A stretch of 64,000 nt of DNA from Ancylobacter tetraedralis. Lineage in GTDB: Bacteria > Pseudomonadota > Alphaproteobacteria > Rhizobiales > Xanthobacteraceae. The notes beneath the pieces are model-generated. The model did not search any database. It was not told the DNA's origin and saw only the letters and a program-made list of their open reading frames with translations. Below, piece by piece: positions 35,440 to 42,973 of this stretch. Every line of letters starts with the position of its first letter. Positions within the stretch are counted from its first letter, which is position 1. A program made the translations under genes and the position numbers. The stretch covers positions 1 through 64,000 of the forward strand of contig NZ_JACICD010000008.1 of assembly GCF_014195655.1 (NCBI RefSeq). The letters run 5' to 3'.

Positions 35440-36654
35440 ATGGATCAGGTCCTGTTCGTTCTCGGCGGCTATCCCGTCACCCTCCTCGAAGCAGGCGCCT
35501 GTGCCGTGGCGCTTGGCCTGCTCATGCTGCTCGCGCTGCTGAGGGCGGTGGCCGTGGGGGCGCGCCGCAACGCACAGGAGGCCGACGAGCAGGCCCGCCG
35601 CGCCGAGGACCTGGAGGAGCAACTCGCCGCGCTCGCCCGCACCCAGGCCGAGACGATCGGCCGGGTGCAGTCCATGGCCGAAGTGCTGGCGCAGCGCCAG
35701 GGCGACCTCGCCCGCGCCGTCGCCGACCGGCTGGACGCCTCCTCGCATCGCGTGGGGGAGAGCCTCGCCCGCTCGGCCGAGGCGACGCACGAGAATCTCA
35801 GCCGGCTGAACGAGCGGCTCGCCGTGGTGGAACAGGCCCGCGTGAGCCTGGGCGAACTTTCCGGCCAGGTGATGAGCCTGCGCGAGACGCTGGCCAACAA
35901 GCAGGCGCGCGGCGCCTTCGGCGAAGGCCGGCTGCAGGCGATCGTCGCCGACGGATTGCCGCGCGACAGCTATGCCTTCCAGCACACGCTCGCCAGCGGG
36001 CGCCGCGCCGACTGCGCCATCTTCCTGCCGGGCGACGGCCGGCCGCTGCTGATCGATTCCAAGTTCCCGCTGGAAGCCATCACCGCCTTCCGCGAGGCCG
36101 CGACTCCCGAGGCGCGCAAACAGGCGGAGACGCGGCTGAAAGGCGATGTCGGCAAGCATATCGGCGACATTGCCGAGCGCTATCTCGTCAGCGGCGAGAC
36201 ACAGGATATCGCGCTGATGTTCGTGCCCTCCGAATCGGTCTTCGGCGAGTTGCACGAACATTTCGACGAGGTGATCCAGCGCGCCTTCCGCGCCCGGGTG
36301 ATCCTGGTCTCGCCCTCGCTGCTCATGCTCGCGGTTCAGGTGGTGCAGGCCATCTGCAAGGATGCGCGCATGCGCGAGCAGGCCGACCTCATCCGCGCCG
36401 AATGCGGCAAGCTGGTTGCCGACGTGGTGCGGCTGCGCGATCGGGTCGGCAATATCGCCCGCCATTTCGGCCAGGCCAGCGAGGACGTGGCGCAGGCGCT
36501 GACCTCCGCCGACAAGATCGCCCGGCGCGGCGCCCGCATCGAGCAGCTGGAATTCGACGCCGACACCGGCGCGGAGAGCGCCGCTACGGAACGCGCCGAA
36601 CCGCTGCCCGACCCGCTCTCGCTGCCCCTCGGCCGGCGCGGCGCGGCGCAATAG
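35440..36654 (+). CDS. rmuC: DNA recombination protein RmuC
   Basis: A 404-residue protein. A membrane segment near the N-terminus (GGYPVTLLEAGACAVALGLLMLL, residues 6-28) is followed by a coiled coil (about 43-150) and then the RmuC domain with KQARGAFGEGRLQAIV, LIDSKFPLEAITAF, FVPSESVFGEL and ILVSPSLLMLAVQVVQ. RmuC proteins limit inversions at short inverted repeats and are nuclease-like. It is divergent from def. Confidence 0.94.
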   Translation: MDQVLFVLGGYPVTLLEAGACAVALGLLMLLALLRAVAVGARRNAQEADEQARRAEDLEEQLAALARTQAETIGRVQSMAEVLAQRQGDLARAVADRLDASSHRVGESLARSAEATHENLSRLNERLAVVEQARVSLGELSGQVMSLRETLANKQARGAFGEGRLQAIVADGLPRDSYAFQHTLASGRRADCAIFLPGDGRPLLIDSKFPLEAITAFREAATPEARKQAETRLKGDVGKHIGDIAERYLVSGETQDIALMFVPSESVFGELHEHFDEVIQRAFRARVILVSPSLLMLAVQVVQAICKDARMREQADLIRAECGKLVADVVRLRDRVGNIARHFGQASEDVAQALTSADKIARRGARIEQLEFDADTGAESAATERAEPLPDPLSLPLGRRGAAQ

Positions 36655-36674
36655 CGTCCTCACAAGGGTGTGCC

Positions 36675-36699
36675 GCGGCCCCGGCTTAAACGGGGCCGC
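36675..36699 (+). terminator. hairpin downstream of rmuC
   Basis: Perfect 9-bp arms GCGGCCCCG/CGGGGCCGC around a 7-base loop (GCTTAAA), 21 bases after the rmuC stop. No U-tract follows. Confidence 0.5.
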
Positions 36700-36770
36700 C
36701 GGTTGGGGCCGGACCGCTCACCGCGTTTTTCATCCTTCCAATTCGCGAAAGCCGCGTTCTCTGATAGATT

Positions 36771-36787
36771 GATAGGATCCTTCTATC
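36771..36787 (+). promoter_or_regulatory. ATAG-N7-CTAT inverted repeat upstream of the LysR gene
   Basis: GATAG (36771-36775) and CTATC (36783-36787) are inverted with 7 bases between, preceded by a further direct GATAG at 36763. The format ATAG-N7-CTAT is that of an OxyR/LysR-type half-operator. It lies 24 bases before the GTG start of the LysR regulator, so it is a candidate autoregulatory site. Confidence 0.45.
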
Positions 36788-36810
36788 GTCTGGCGTCGGG
36801 AAAGCGTTGC

Positions 36811-37710
36811 GTGATCGATCGGTTTGAACTTCTTATGGCCCTCGCCAAGGAGCGCCATTTCGGCCGCGCTGCCGAAGCCTGCGGCGTGACGCAACCCACC
36901 CTTTCGGCCGGACTGAAACAGCTGGAGGAACAGCTGGGCGTGCGCCTCGTCGAGCGCGGTTCACGTTTCATCGGCTTCACGCCCGAGGGCGAGCGCGCCC
37001 TGCAATGGGCGCGGCGGGTGATCGGCGACGTGCGCGCCATGCGGCAGGAGATCGCCGGCATGCGCAAGGGCCTGTCCGGTCATCTGCGCATCGCCGCCAT
37101 CCCCACCGCCATGCCCATGCTCTCGGAGCTGACCACCCCGTTCCACGAGAAGCATGCCGATGTGCGCTTCACGCTGATTTCCGCCAGTTCCAACGAGGTG
37201 CTGCGGCTGATCGAGAATCTGGAGGCCGATGCCGGCGTCACCTATCTCGACAATGATCCCGTCGGCAGGCTGAAGACGCTGCCGCTCTACAAGGAAGGCT
37301 ACCGCTTCATCACCTCCGCCAGCGCCCCGCTCGGCGATCGCGCCTCGGTGACGTGGGAGGAGATCGGCCGGGTGCCGCTGTGCCTGCTCACCCCCGACAT
37401 GCAGAACCGGCGCATCGTCGACAAGCAGCTTCAGGAAGCGGGGCACCCCGCCCTGCCGATGCTGGAAGCCAATTCGACCATCGCCCTGCTCTCGCATGTG
37501 CGCACCGGCAAATGGGCAAGCGTCGTCGCCAAGCCGCTGGCCGACGTGTTCGCCTTCCCGCCCAATATCCGCTCCATACCCATCGAAGCGCCGGAGGTTC
37601 TGCACCAGATGGGCCTTGTCGTGCTCGACCGCGAGCCGATGACGCCGATCGTCACCGCACTGATGCAGGAGGCGCGGCTGGTGGCGCCGGGCCTCGCCGA
37701 GCGTATCTGA
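36811..37710 (+). CDS. LysR-family transcriptional regulator (FdsR-like)
   Basis: A 299-residue regulator. The N-terminal helix-turn-helix reads LMALAKERHFGRAAEACGVTQPTLSAGLKQLEEQLG, here split over residues 6-41, then the substrate-binding domain. I chose GTG 36811 (MIDRFELLMAL), since LysR proteins of this subgroup begin exactly there; the longer ATG frame adds 47 non-conserved residues. It resembles LysR regulators found beside NAD-linked formate dehydrogenase (fds) operons, with LCLLTPDMQNRRIVDK in the effector domain. No fds genes are nearby in this window, so that link is inference. Confidence 0.85.
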   Translation: MIDRFELLMALAKERHFGRAAEACGVTQPTLSAGLKQLEEQLGVRLVERGSRFIGFTPEGERALQWARRVIGDVRAMRQEIAGMRKGLSGHLRIAAIPTAMPMLSELTTPFHEKHADVRFTLISASSNEVLRLIENLEADAGVTYLDNDPVGRLKTLPLYKEGYRFITSASAPLGDRASVTWEEIGRVPLCLLTPDMQNRRIVDKQLQEAGHPALPMLEANSTIALLSHVRTGKWASVVAKPLADVFAFPPNIRSIPIEAPEVLHQMGLVVLDREPMTPIVTALMQEARLVAPGLAERI

Positions 37711-37762
37711 ACGGGCGTCGCCGCGTTTTTCAACACAGGGGCCAAACGCCTTTGCCGGCAAC

Positions 37763-37787
37763 GGAACCACGAGCGCGTCCGCCCGTT
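37763..37787 (+). promoter_or_regulatory. EcfG-type promoter for the DUF1328 gene
   Basis: GGAAC (37763-37767) and CGTT (37784-37787) are separated by exactly 16 bases. The DUF1328 start codon is 44 bases downstream and has a good GGAGG site. Confidence 0.8.
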
Positions 37788-37830
37788 GTTCCCGCACGCG
37801 GCGCAGGTGCCGCAACAGCGGAGGCTTTCC

Positions 37831-38010
37831 ATGCTCGGTTGGGCACTTACCTTCCTCGTGGTCGCGCTGATCGCCGCGGTGCTCGGCTTCGGCGGCATCG
37901 CCGGCACGGCGATCGAAATCGCCAAGATCATCTTCTTCGTGGCGATCATCCTGTTCCTGGTCTCGGCCGTGGTCGGCGTGCTGCGCGGCCGCTCCAGCCG
38001 GATGCCCTGA
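37831..38010 (+). CDS. DUF1328 small membrane protein (YtjA type)
   Basis: A 59-residue hydrophobic protein with two membrane segments (2-24 and 29-48) and a basic tail LRGRSSRMP. The pattern [26 protein letters not shown] is characteristic of DUF1328. Many of these proteins are stress-induced in alphaproteobacteria, and the EcfG-type promoter just upstream supports that here. GCGGAGG lies 6 bases before the ATG. The function is unknown. Confidence 0.9.
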   Translation: MLGWALTFLVVALIAAVLGFGGIAGTAIEIAKIIFFVAIILFLVSAVVGVLRGRSSRMP

Positions 38011-38045
38011 TCGCCCGAACCGCACCCGACGGATCGCAACGCAAT

Positions 38046-38072
38046 CGGCCGCCCCTCGCCAAGGGGCGGCCG
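38046..38072. terminator. strong hairpin terminator between DUF1328 and ecfG
   Basis: Perfect 11-bp arms (CGGCCGCCCCT and AGGGGCGGCCG) around a 5-base loop, followed by TTCTC on the plus strand. It may end transcripts arriving from either side, from the DUF1328 gene and from ecfG on the minus strand. Confidence 0.65.
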
Positions 38073-38282
38073 TTCTCGTCGAGGCGGGAGCGGGTGACGG
38101 GGATGCCCGATCGGCGGACTTCCGTTGCCGGGCGCCCGCCGGACGGCGCGCCTGACGGGCGCGGCGGCGCGCGCGGAGAGCCGGTCCTGCCCCCGGCGCG
38201 CACCCCGTCACCCGCCCGGAAGCCTGTCGGCCGGCGCCACGTTATCGCTCACGAAAAGAGAGGTTCAGAGATGTGGCGGGGC

Positions 38283-38837
38283 TCAGACCCGCTCGCCGGC
38301 GACCACGACCGCCCGCGTCGTCTTGTCGGGACCGAAGTCGCCGATATCCTCGATGGCGAGGAGTTCGCCCAGCCGGCGACGCGCGCGATTGACCCGGCTC
38401 TTGATGGTGCCGACCGCGCACTGGCAGATATCCGCCGCCTCCTCATAGGAGAAGCCGGAAGCCCCCACCAGCACCAGCGCCTCGCGCTGATCCGGCGGCA
38501 GCTTGTCCAGCGCCATGCGGAAATCCTCGAAATCCAGATGTGTGTTCTGGTCGGGATTGGTCGTCAGCGTTGCGGCGAAAGCGCCATCGGAATCGGGCAC
38601 CTCGCGCCGGCGCTTGCGATATTCCGAACGAAACAGGTTGCGCAGGATGGTGAACAGCCAAGCCGGCAGGTTGGTGCCGGGCCGGAAGCTGGAAATGTTG
38701 CCGAACGCGCGCAGCAACGTTTCCTGCACCAAGTCATCCGCCCGATCCACGCTGCCGCTGAGCGAGATGGCGAAGGCCCGGAGATTGGGAATGGCGGCAA
38801 TGATCTCGTCACGCAGGCCGGGATCGAACTTGCTCAC
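38283..38837 (-). CDS. ecfG: EcfG-family general stress response sigma factor
   Basis: A 184-residue ECF sigma factor of the EcfG (ECF15) group. Region 2 has LSGSVDRADDLVQETLLRAFGNISSF and LPAWLFTILRNLFRSEYRKRR (promoter -10 recognition). Region 4 has LPPDQREALVLVGASGFSYEEAADIC and GTIKSRVNRARRRL. It starts with GTG, which overlaps the nepR stop as GTGA. It drives the GGAAC-N16-CGTT promoters described in this window and is held inactive by NepR until PhyR is phosphorylated. Confidence 0.96.
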   Translation of the reverse strand: MSKFDPGLRDEIIAAIPNLRAFAISLSGSVDRADDLVQETLLRAFGNISSFRPGTNLPAWLFTILRNLFRSEYRKRRREVPDSDGAFAATLTTNPDQNTHLDFEDFRMALDKLPPDQREALVLVGASGFSYEEAADICQCAVGTIKSRVNRARRRLGELLAIEDIGDFGPDKTTRAVVVAGERV

Positions 38838-39094
38838 GATCGCCCCCCCTCCCCGTCCGGTCCATCGCCAACCTTGGGCTGATCGAGCTTGGCCAGCAGA
38901 TCGAGAAAACGATCCGGCACGCCCTGGCGCACGACGTCATCGTACATCGCCCGCAGGTGCTGGCCGATCTTCGCCTGGATGTCGCTTCCAAGCGTCGAGC
39001 CGCTGGCTTCCGACATGTGTTCACCGGTCAGAGATTCCGCGCTGGCGGAGGCCCCTCCGGACTGCTCTTGATTCATCTTCTCTTTTCCCGACAT
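38834..39094 (-). CDS. nepR: anti-sigma factor NepR
   Basis: An 86-residue small protein. The conserved core IGQHLRAMYDDVVRQGVPDRFLDLLAKLD (about residues 45-73) is the NepR helical pair that binds either EcfG or PhyR. The N-terminus is acidic and low-complexity. It is directly upstream of ecfG with a 4-base overlap. The start is ATG 39094; ATG 39076 (MNQEQ) is an alternative with a purine-rich site. It is expressed from the EcfG-type promoter at 39143-39167, so the loop is autoregulated. Confidence 0.93.
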   Translation of the reverse strand: MSGKEKMNQEQSGGASASAESLTGEHMSEASGSTLGSDIQAKIGQHLRAMYDDVVRQGVPDRFLDLLAKLDQPKVGDGPDGEGGRS

Positions 39095-39142
39095 CGAGCC
39101 CCCGAGGGACAAGGTTGGCTCCGTCGCTCCGTGCCCAGCGAT

Positions 39143-39167
39143 AACGACGCCAGGGCGGGTCGGTTCC
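39143..39167 (-). promoter_or_regulatory. EcfG-type promoter for nepR-ecfG
   Basis: On the minus strand GGAAC (39167-39163) and CGTT (39146-39143) are 16 bases apart, with nepR starting 49 bases downstream. This gives positive autoregulation of the sigma factor. Confidence 0.9.
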
Positions 39168-39208
39168 GGCACCATTGCGATTTTCGATCGATTTTTTTTC
39201 GACACTAT

Positions 39209-39233
39209 GGAACCACGGTCCGCCAGACACGTT
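39209..39233 (+). promoter_or_regulatory. EcfG-type promoter for phyR
   Basis: GGAAC (39209-39213) and CGTT (39230-39233) are 16 bases apart. The phyR GTG start follows after 37 bases. It is divergent from the nepR promoter only 42 bases away. Confidence 0.9.
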
Positions 39234-39270
39234 AATGGATGCTTGCCTTTATGCATCTGGGGAGACGCGT

Positions 39271-40074
39271 GTGAGCACTTCGCAACTGGTCGCGCAGCAC
39301 CTTCCGTTCCTGCGCCGTTATGCTCGTGCGCTCGGCGGAAGCCAGTCCGCTGGCGACGCCTATGTCACGGCCATGCTTGAAACGCTGATCGCCGATCCAT
39401 CCACGCTCGATCGCGGGGTGGATACGCGCGTCGCGCTCTATCGTCTGCTCACCCGCCTGTGGGATTCGGTGTCCATCAATGCGGTCTCCGAGCCGGCCGC
39501 CTCCACGTTTCACGGGGAGAACCGCCTCGGCCATATAACGCCGGTGGTGCGTCAGGCGTTCCTGCTGGTCTCGCTCGAAGGCTTCAGCGAAGAAGACGCC
39601 GCCGCCGTTCTCGAGATCGACGTGCCGACGCTCCGTCACCTGGTCGCGGATGCCGGGCGCGAGCTGGCCGCCGAGATCGCCACCGATGTGCTCATCATCG
39701 AGGACGAGCCGTTCATCGCGCTCGATCTTGAGGGGCTGGTCGAGGGGCTCGGCCACCGCGTCACCGGCATCGCCCGCACGCACAGCGAGGCGGTGAGCCT
39801 CGCCCGCCGCAAGACGCCGGGGCTGATCCTTGCCGACATCCAGCTGGCCGACGGCTCGTCGGGTCTCGATGCGGTGAACGAATTGATCAGCGGCGTCGAA
39901 GTGCCGGTCATCTTCATCACCGCCTATCCCGAGCGCTTCCTCACCGGCGTGCGGCCCGAGCCCGCCTTCCTCATCGCCAAGCCGTTCCAGCCCTCCACCG
40001 TGGCGGCCGTGATCAGCCAGGCCCTGTTCTTCGAGCGCAAGGCGCGGCCGCGCGAGCAGCGCGCCACCGCCTGA
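39271..40074 (+). CDS. phyR: general stress response regulator PhyR
   Basis: A 267-residue anti-anti-sigma response regulator. Residues 1-135 form a sigma-like domain (HLPFLRRYARALGGSQSAGDAYV, LLVSLEGFSEEDAAAVLEID), and residues 138-258 a receiver with D145/E146 acidic residues and the phospho-acceptor D189 in LILADIQLADG. When phosphorylated, the sigma-like domain sequesters NepR. The start is the GTG at 39271, which has a GGGGAG ribosome site 6 bases upstream and gives the normal PhyR length; the longer ATG frame is not preferred. An EcfG-type promoter lies just upstream. Confidence 0.96.
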   Translation: MSTSQLVAQHLPFLRRYARALGGSQSAGDAYVTAMLETLIADPSTLDRGVDTRVALYRLLTRLWDSVSINAVSEPAASTFHGENRLGHITPVVRQAFLLVSLEGFSEEDAAAVLEIDVPTLRHLVADAGRELAAEIATDVLIIEDEPFIALDLEGLVEGLGHRVTGIARTHSEAVSLARRKTPGLILADIQLADGSSGLDAVNELISGVEVPVIFITAYPERFLTGVRPEPAFLIAKPFQPSTVAAVISQALFFERKARPREQRATA

Positions 40075-40083
40075 TTGGCCCCG

Positions 40084-41406
40084 ATGCCATCCTTTCAAAT
40101 GAGCTTCATTGACGACGCCGCGCGCTGGATCACGATCATTTCGTGCCTCGCCATCGCGGGTGGCGTTCTGCTGCTGATAAACAAGCGCCCGGAGCTTTCC
40201 GGGCGCATGAAGTTTCTCGGCTATATGCTGAGCGTGCTTCTCCTCACCCTCGCGCTGCTGTCGATGCTGGCACTGAGCGACGGCACCAACATGCAGTGGC
40301 AGCAGAGTCTGGTCCGCGTCGGCCTCGCCGTGGTCAACGCCGTCGGCGCCGTGGCGCTGCTCACAAATCTCCGCGCGCTGGTCAATCTGCCGCTGCCGGC
40401 CCAGGTGGCCAGCGAGCAAAGACGTCTCACGCTGGAACTCGCCACCGTGCTGCAACGTTACGAGATGGCACTGCGCGGGTCCAACGTCGCCATTTTCACG
40501 CAGGACAGCGATCTTCGCTACACTTCGGTGAGCAAGCCGCTCTTCGGCTTTCCCGTCGAACAGGTGTTGAACGCGACCGACGCGGAACTCCTGGGCGATG
40601 CGCGATCCGGGCCAATCCACCTCCTGAAGCGCGAGGCCCTGATGACGAGCGAATTGCGCAAAGGCGAGACCGAGGTCGAGGAATACGGCACCAAGCGCTG
40701 GTACGATCTCCATATCGAACCGCTGCGTGACCTCTCCGGCGCCACGATTGGCCTCACCGGGGCGGCGGTCGATGTCACCGAACGCAAGGAGAACGAACAG
40801 CACCTGCGGCTGTTGATGCGCGAACTGACGCACCGTTCCAAGAACCTGCTTGCGGTGATCCAGGCCATGGCGCGGCAGACCGCCCGCCATGCCGGCTCGA
40901 TCGACGAGTTCGTCGAGATCTTCAGCGCCCGGCTCCAGGCGCTCGCCCGCTCGCATGACCTCCTGGTGCAGGAAGGCTGGCATGGCGCGTCGCTTAACGA
41001 CATGGTGCGCTCGCAGCTCGGCCATCATTTCGATCACGAGCGCAGCCAGGTCACGGTGAGCGGTCCCGACATCTTCCTGAAGCCGGAAGCCGCGCAGAAT
41101 ATCGGCCTGGCGCTTCACGAGCTTTCCACCAACGCCGCCAAATACGGCGCCCTCTCGGTGCCCGGCGGACAGGTGGCGATCAGCTGGGCGCGCCGCGTGC
41201 CGGAAGCCGGCGGCGGGTTCGAACTGTCCTGGATCGAAAAGGGCGGTCCGCCGGTCACGCCGCCCCGCGCACGCGGCTTCGGCTCGCTGGTGATCGAACG
41301 CAATCTCGCCCGCGCACTGGACGGCAAGGTCGATCTCGAATTCGATCCCACCGGCCTGCACTGCTCCGTGTCGGTTCCCGAACAGCATCTCACGCCCGGA
41401 CGCTGA
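40084..41406 (+). CDS. HWE/HisKA_2-type sensor histidine kinase (PhyK-like)
   Basis: A 440-residue kinase. Three membrane helices lie near residues 17-32, 44-64 and 78-96, then a PAS domain (about 126-232) and an HWE/HisKA_2 dimerisation box LMRELTHRSKNLLAVIQ with the phospho-acceptor H250. The ATPase has LALHELSTNAAKYGAL and GFGSLVIERNLARALDGK. It starts 9 bases after the phyR stop (ATG 40084; a TTG at 40075 is possible). Genes of this kind next to phyR phosphorylate PhyR in other alphaproteobacteria; that is likely, but I cannot show it here. The signal is unknown. Confidence 0.9.
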   Translation: MPSFQMSFIDDAARWITIISCLAIAGGVLLLINKRPELSGRMKFLGYMLSVLLLTLALLSMLALSDGTNMQWQQSLVRVGLAVVNAVGAVALLTNLRALVNLPLPAQVASEQRRLTLELATVLQRYEMALRGSNVAIFTQDSDLRYTSVSKPLFGFPVEQVLNATDAELLGDARSGPIHLLKREALMTSELRKGETEVEEYGTKRWYDLHIEPLRDLSGATIGLTGAAVDVTERKENEQHLRLLMRELTHRSKNLLAVIQAMARQTARHAGSIDEFVEIFSARLQALARSHDLLVQEGWHGASLNDMVRSQLGHHFDHERSQVTVSGPDIFLKPEAAQNIGLALHELSTNAAKYGALSVPGGQVAISWARRVPEAGGGFELSWIEKGGPPVTPPRARGFGSLVIERNLARALDGKVDLEFDPTGLHCSVSVPEQHLTPGR

Positions 41407-41484
41407 CGGCCCGCGCGCCTCGGCCCTCCCTCCCAAGGCCGCACAACCTCGGCCGAGGGCTTTCGCAAATGCCGGGACGGGTGC

Positions 41485-41509
41485 GGAACCGAAAGACGTT
41501 AACCACGTT
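41485..41509 (+). promoter_or_regulatory. EcfG-type promoter upstream of an unknown exported protein
   Basis: GGAAC (41485-41489) and CGTT (41506-41509) are 16 bases apart. The next start codon on this strand (41686) is 176 bases downstream, implying an untranslated leader of about 170 bases. Confidence 0.75.
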
Positions 41510-41685
41510 TATGCCTATGTTGGAACGAGGTGGCGGGGCCGTGCGGCCCGGTCGCCACATCGGGCCAACCGGCGTTTCCAGCAACATCACTCCACGCGGA
41601 AGACATTCCGGCGAGGGCAGCGGGCTTCGGCTCAGCGTCGCCCGGCGTCCATCTTTCGCATGGCACAAGCTGAGCGGAGGACGAC

Positions 41686-42165
41686 ATGCACGCGTTCGCC
41701 ACCATGGCCGGCCGGATGGCCGGCAAGAGCTCTCTCTATCTTCTCGGCGCGGCCTCGGGCTTCGCCGTCGCCATTCCGCTGACGGCGGCCGCGGTCGGGG
41801 CCGGCGCCTCGGCATGGTCGAACCCGATCGTGGCTGGGCTTCACGGCCCGGCAGCCGTGCTGCAGGCACCCATGGTGAACCGTGCAGCCAAGGGCTCCCG
41901 GCTGGATATCCGCATTCCGAGCGCGCCCGGCGGCTCTTCGATGGTCGCCCGCAGCGACCTGGCAGCGGGCGTGGTCCAGACCTCCGGCCCGGCGCCGATG
42001 GCGGGCGCCACGGCGGATGCCACCGGGCAGCCGATGCCGCGTCCGCGCGCCATGCAGGCCCCGCGCGGATGCCTTTCGTCGATCGGAGTCACGCGCTCGA
42101 ACCTTGTGACCGACGAAACGGTTGTCTGCGTTGCCGATGCGTCGATCATCAACAGCATCCAGTAA
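41686..42165 (+). CDS. unknown exported protein of the predicted EcfG regulon
   Basis: A 159-residue protein I do not recognise. GGAGGA lies 5 bases before the ATG. A hydrophobic segment at 17-45 (SLYLLGAASGFAVAIPLTAAAVGAGASAW) could be a signal anchor or uncleaved signal. A KGSRLDI motif follows near 69-75, then a Pro/Ala-rich stretch. The C-terminal domain is GCLSSIGVTRSN, then ETVVCVADASI with two cysteines about 20 residues apart. Similar short proteins with a basic-SRL motif and a C-terminal Cys pair occur in Rhizobiales, mostly as hypothetical. The EcfG-type motif upstream makes a role in stress adaptation plausible. Confidence 0.68.
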   Translation: MHAFATMAGRMAGKSSLYLLGAASGFAVAIPLTAAAVGAGASAWSNPIVAGLHGPAAVLQAPMVNRAAKGSRLDIRIPSAPGGSSMVARSDLAAGVVQTSGPAPMAGATADATGQPMPRPRAMQAPRGCLSSIGVTRSNLVTDETVVCVADASIINSIQ

Positions 42166-42245
42166 CACCCACGCGAACTATCAATATACTGCCGGAATCT
42201 CACGGTTCTGTCAGCTCGATGCAAGCCCGTTTTTCTTTTCCCTGC

Positions 42246-42270
42246 GGAACCTCATCTGATCCAGCACGTT
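42246..42270 (+). promoter_or_regulatory. EcfG-type promoter for the PRC-barrel protein
   Basis: GGAAC (42246-42250) and CGTT (42267-42270) are separated by 16 bases, and the PRC-barrel start is 63 bases downstream. Confidence 0.85.
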
Positions 42271-42332
42271 GACAGGGCAGACGGTCGACAGACCGCACCG
42301 TTACGGACGAAGATCAGTACAGGAGAAAGACG

Positions 42333-42911
42333 ATGCCCAACAAGCTTGCCACTCTCACGGCCGTCGCCGCCCTGTCGCTTGCGCCCGCCATGGCCCTTGC
42401 ACAGACCCCGGCCCCGGCAACCACCCAGCCGCCCGCCGCCAGCCCGATCGCCCCGGATGCCGGAGTGCCGCAGGCGCCCGCGTCGGAAATGCCCAATGGC
42501 ACGGCGACCGGTTCGCCCGCCCCCGGCGTGAACGCGACCGCGACGCCGACCACGGTTCCCGCAACGCCGAAATTCGTCAGCGCCCAGTCCAGCGGCCAGT
42601 GGCTGGGATCGGACCTGATCGGTACCGACGTCGTCACCTCGACCGATGAGAAGCTCGGCTCCATCAGCGACCTCGTGGTCGAGCGCGACGGCACCATCGC
42701 CGCGGCGGTGATTGATGTCGGCGGCTTTCTCGGCATCGGCGCCAAGCCGGTCGCGGTGTCCTTCGTGTCGCTGACCCCGGCCCCGACCGACACCGGCACG
42801 AAGATCGTGGTGGCTCTCACCAAGGAAGAGCTGAACGCGGCGCCCGAGTTCAAGACACTGGAGAAGGCCCGCAGTGAGACTTCGGACGCCACCACCCCGA
42901 AGACCAACTGA
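42333..42911 (+). CDS. exported PRC-barrel domain protein
   Basis: A 192-residue protein. Residues 1-23 form a signal peptide (ATLTAVAALSLAPAMALAQ), 24-85 a Pro/Ala/Thr linker, and 90-155 a PRC-barrel (WLGSDLIGTDVVTSTDEKLG, ISDLVVERDGTIAAAVIDV, FLGIGAKPVAVSFVSL). Such periplasmic PRC-barrel proteins are frequent members of alphaproteobacterial general stress regulons; the biochemical function is unknown. It has its own EcfG-type promoter and a strong terminator, so it is a single-gene unit. Confidence 0.9.
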   Translation: MPNKLATLTAVAALSLAPAMALAQTPAPATTQPPAASPIAPDAGVPQAPASEMPNGTATGSPAPGVNATATPTTVPATPKFVSAQSSGQWLGSDLIGTDVVTSTDEKLGSISDLVVERDGTIAAAVIDVGGFLGIGAKPVAVSFVSLTPAPTDTGTKIVVALTKEELNAAPEFKTLEKARSETSDATTPKTN

Positions 42912-42945
42912 CGGCTCAGTTCCCCCGCTTTCGCTTGTCAGACGC

Positions 42946-42973
42946 ACATGCCCGGTCCTTTGGCCGGGCATGT
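42946..42973 (+). terminator. hairpin terminator after the PRC-barrel gene
   Basis: Perfect 10-bp arms ACATGCCCGG/CCGGGCATGT around an 8-base loop (TCCTTTGG), 35 bases after the stop. It is followed by TGCGTTG, a weak U-tract. Confidence 0.7.

Noticed and set aside
38218-38243. GGAAG-N17-CGTT near the 3' end of ecfG on the plus strand
   Set aside because: The -35 box differs (GGAAG) and the spacer is 17. It points into the antisense of ecfG where no gene starts. Treated as chance, though an antisense RNA cannot be excluded.
41469-42272. 267-codon frame overlapping the unknown exported protein
   Set aside because: It is in another frame, Arg-rich, and starts before the EcfG promoter boxes. 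The 41686 frame has a good ribosome site and a hydrophobic signal.
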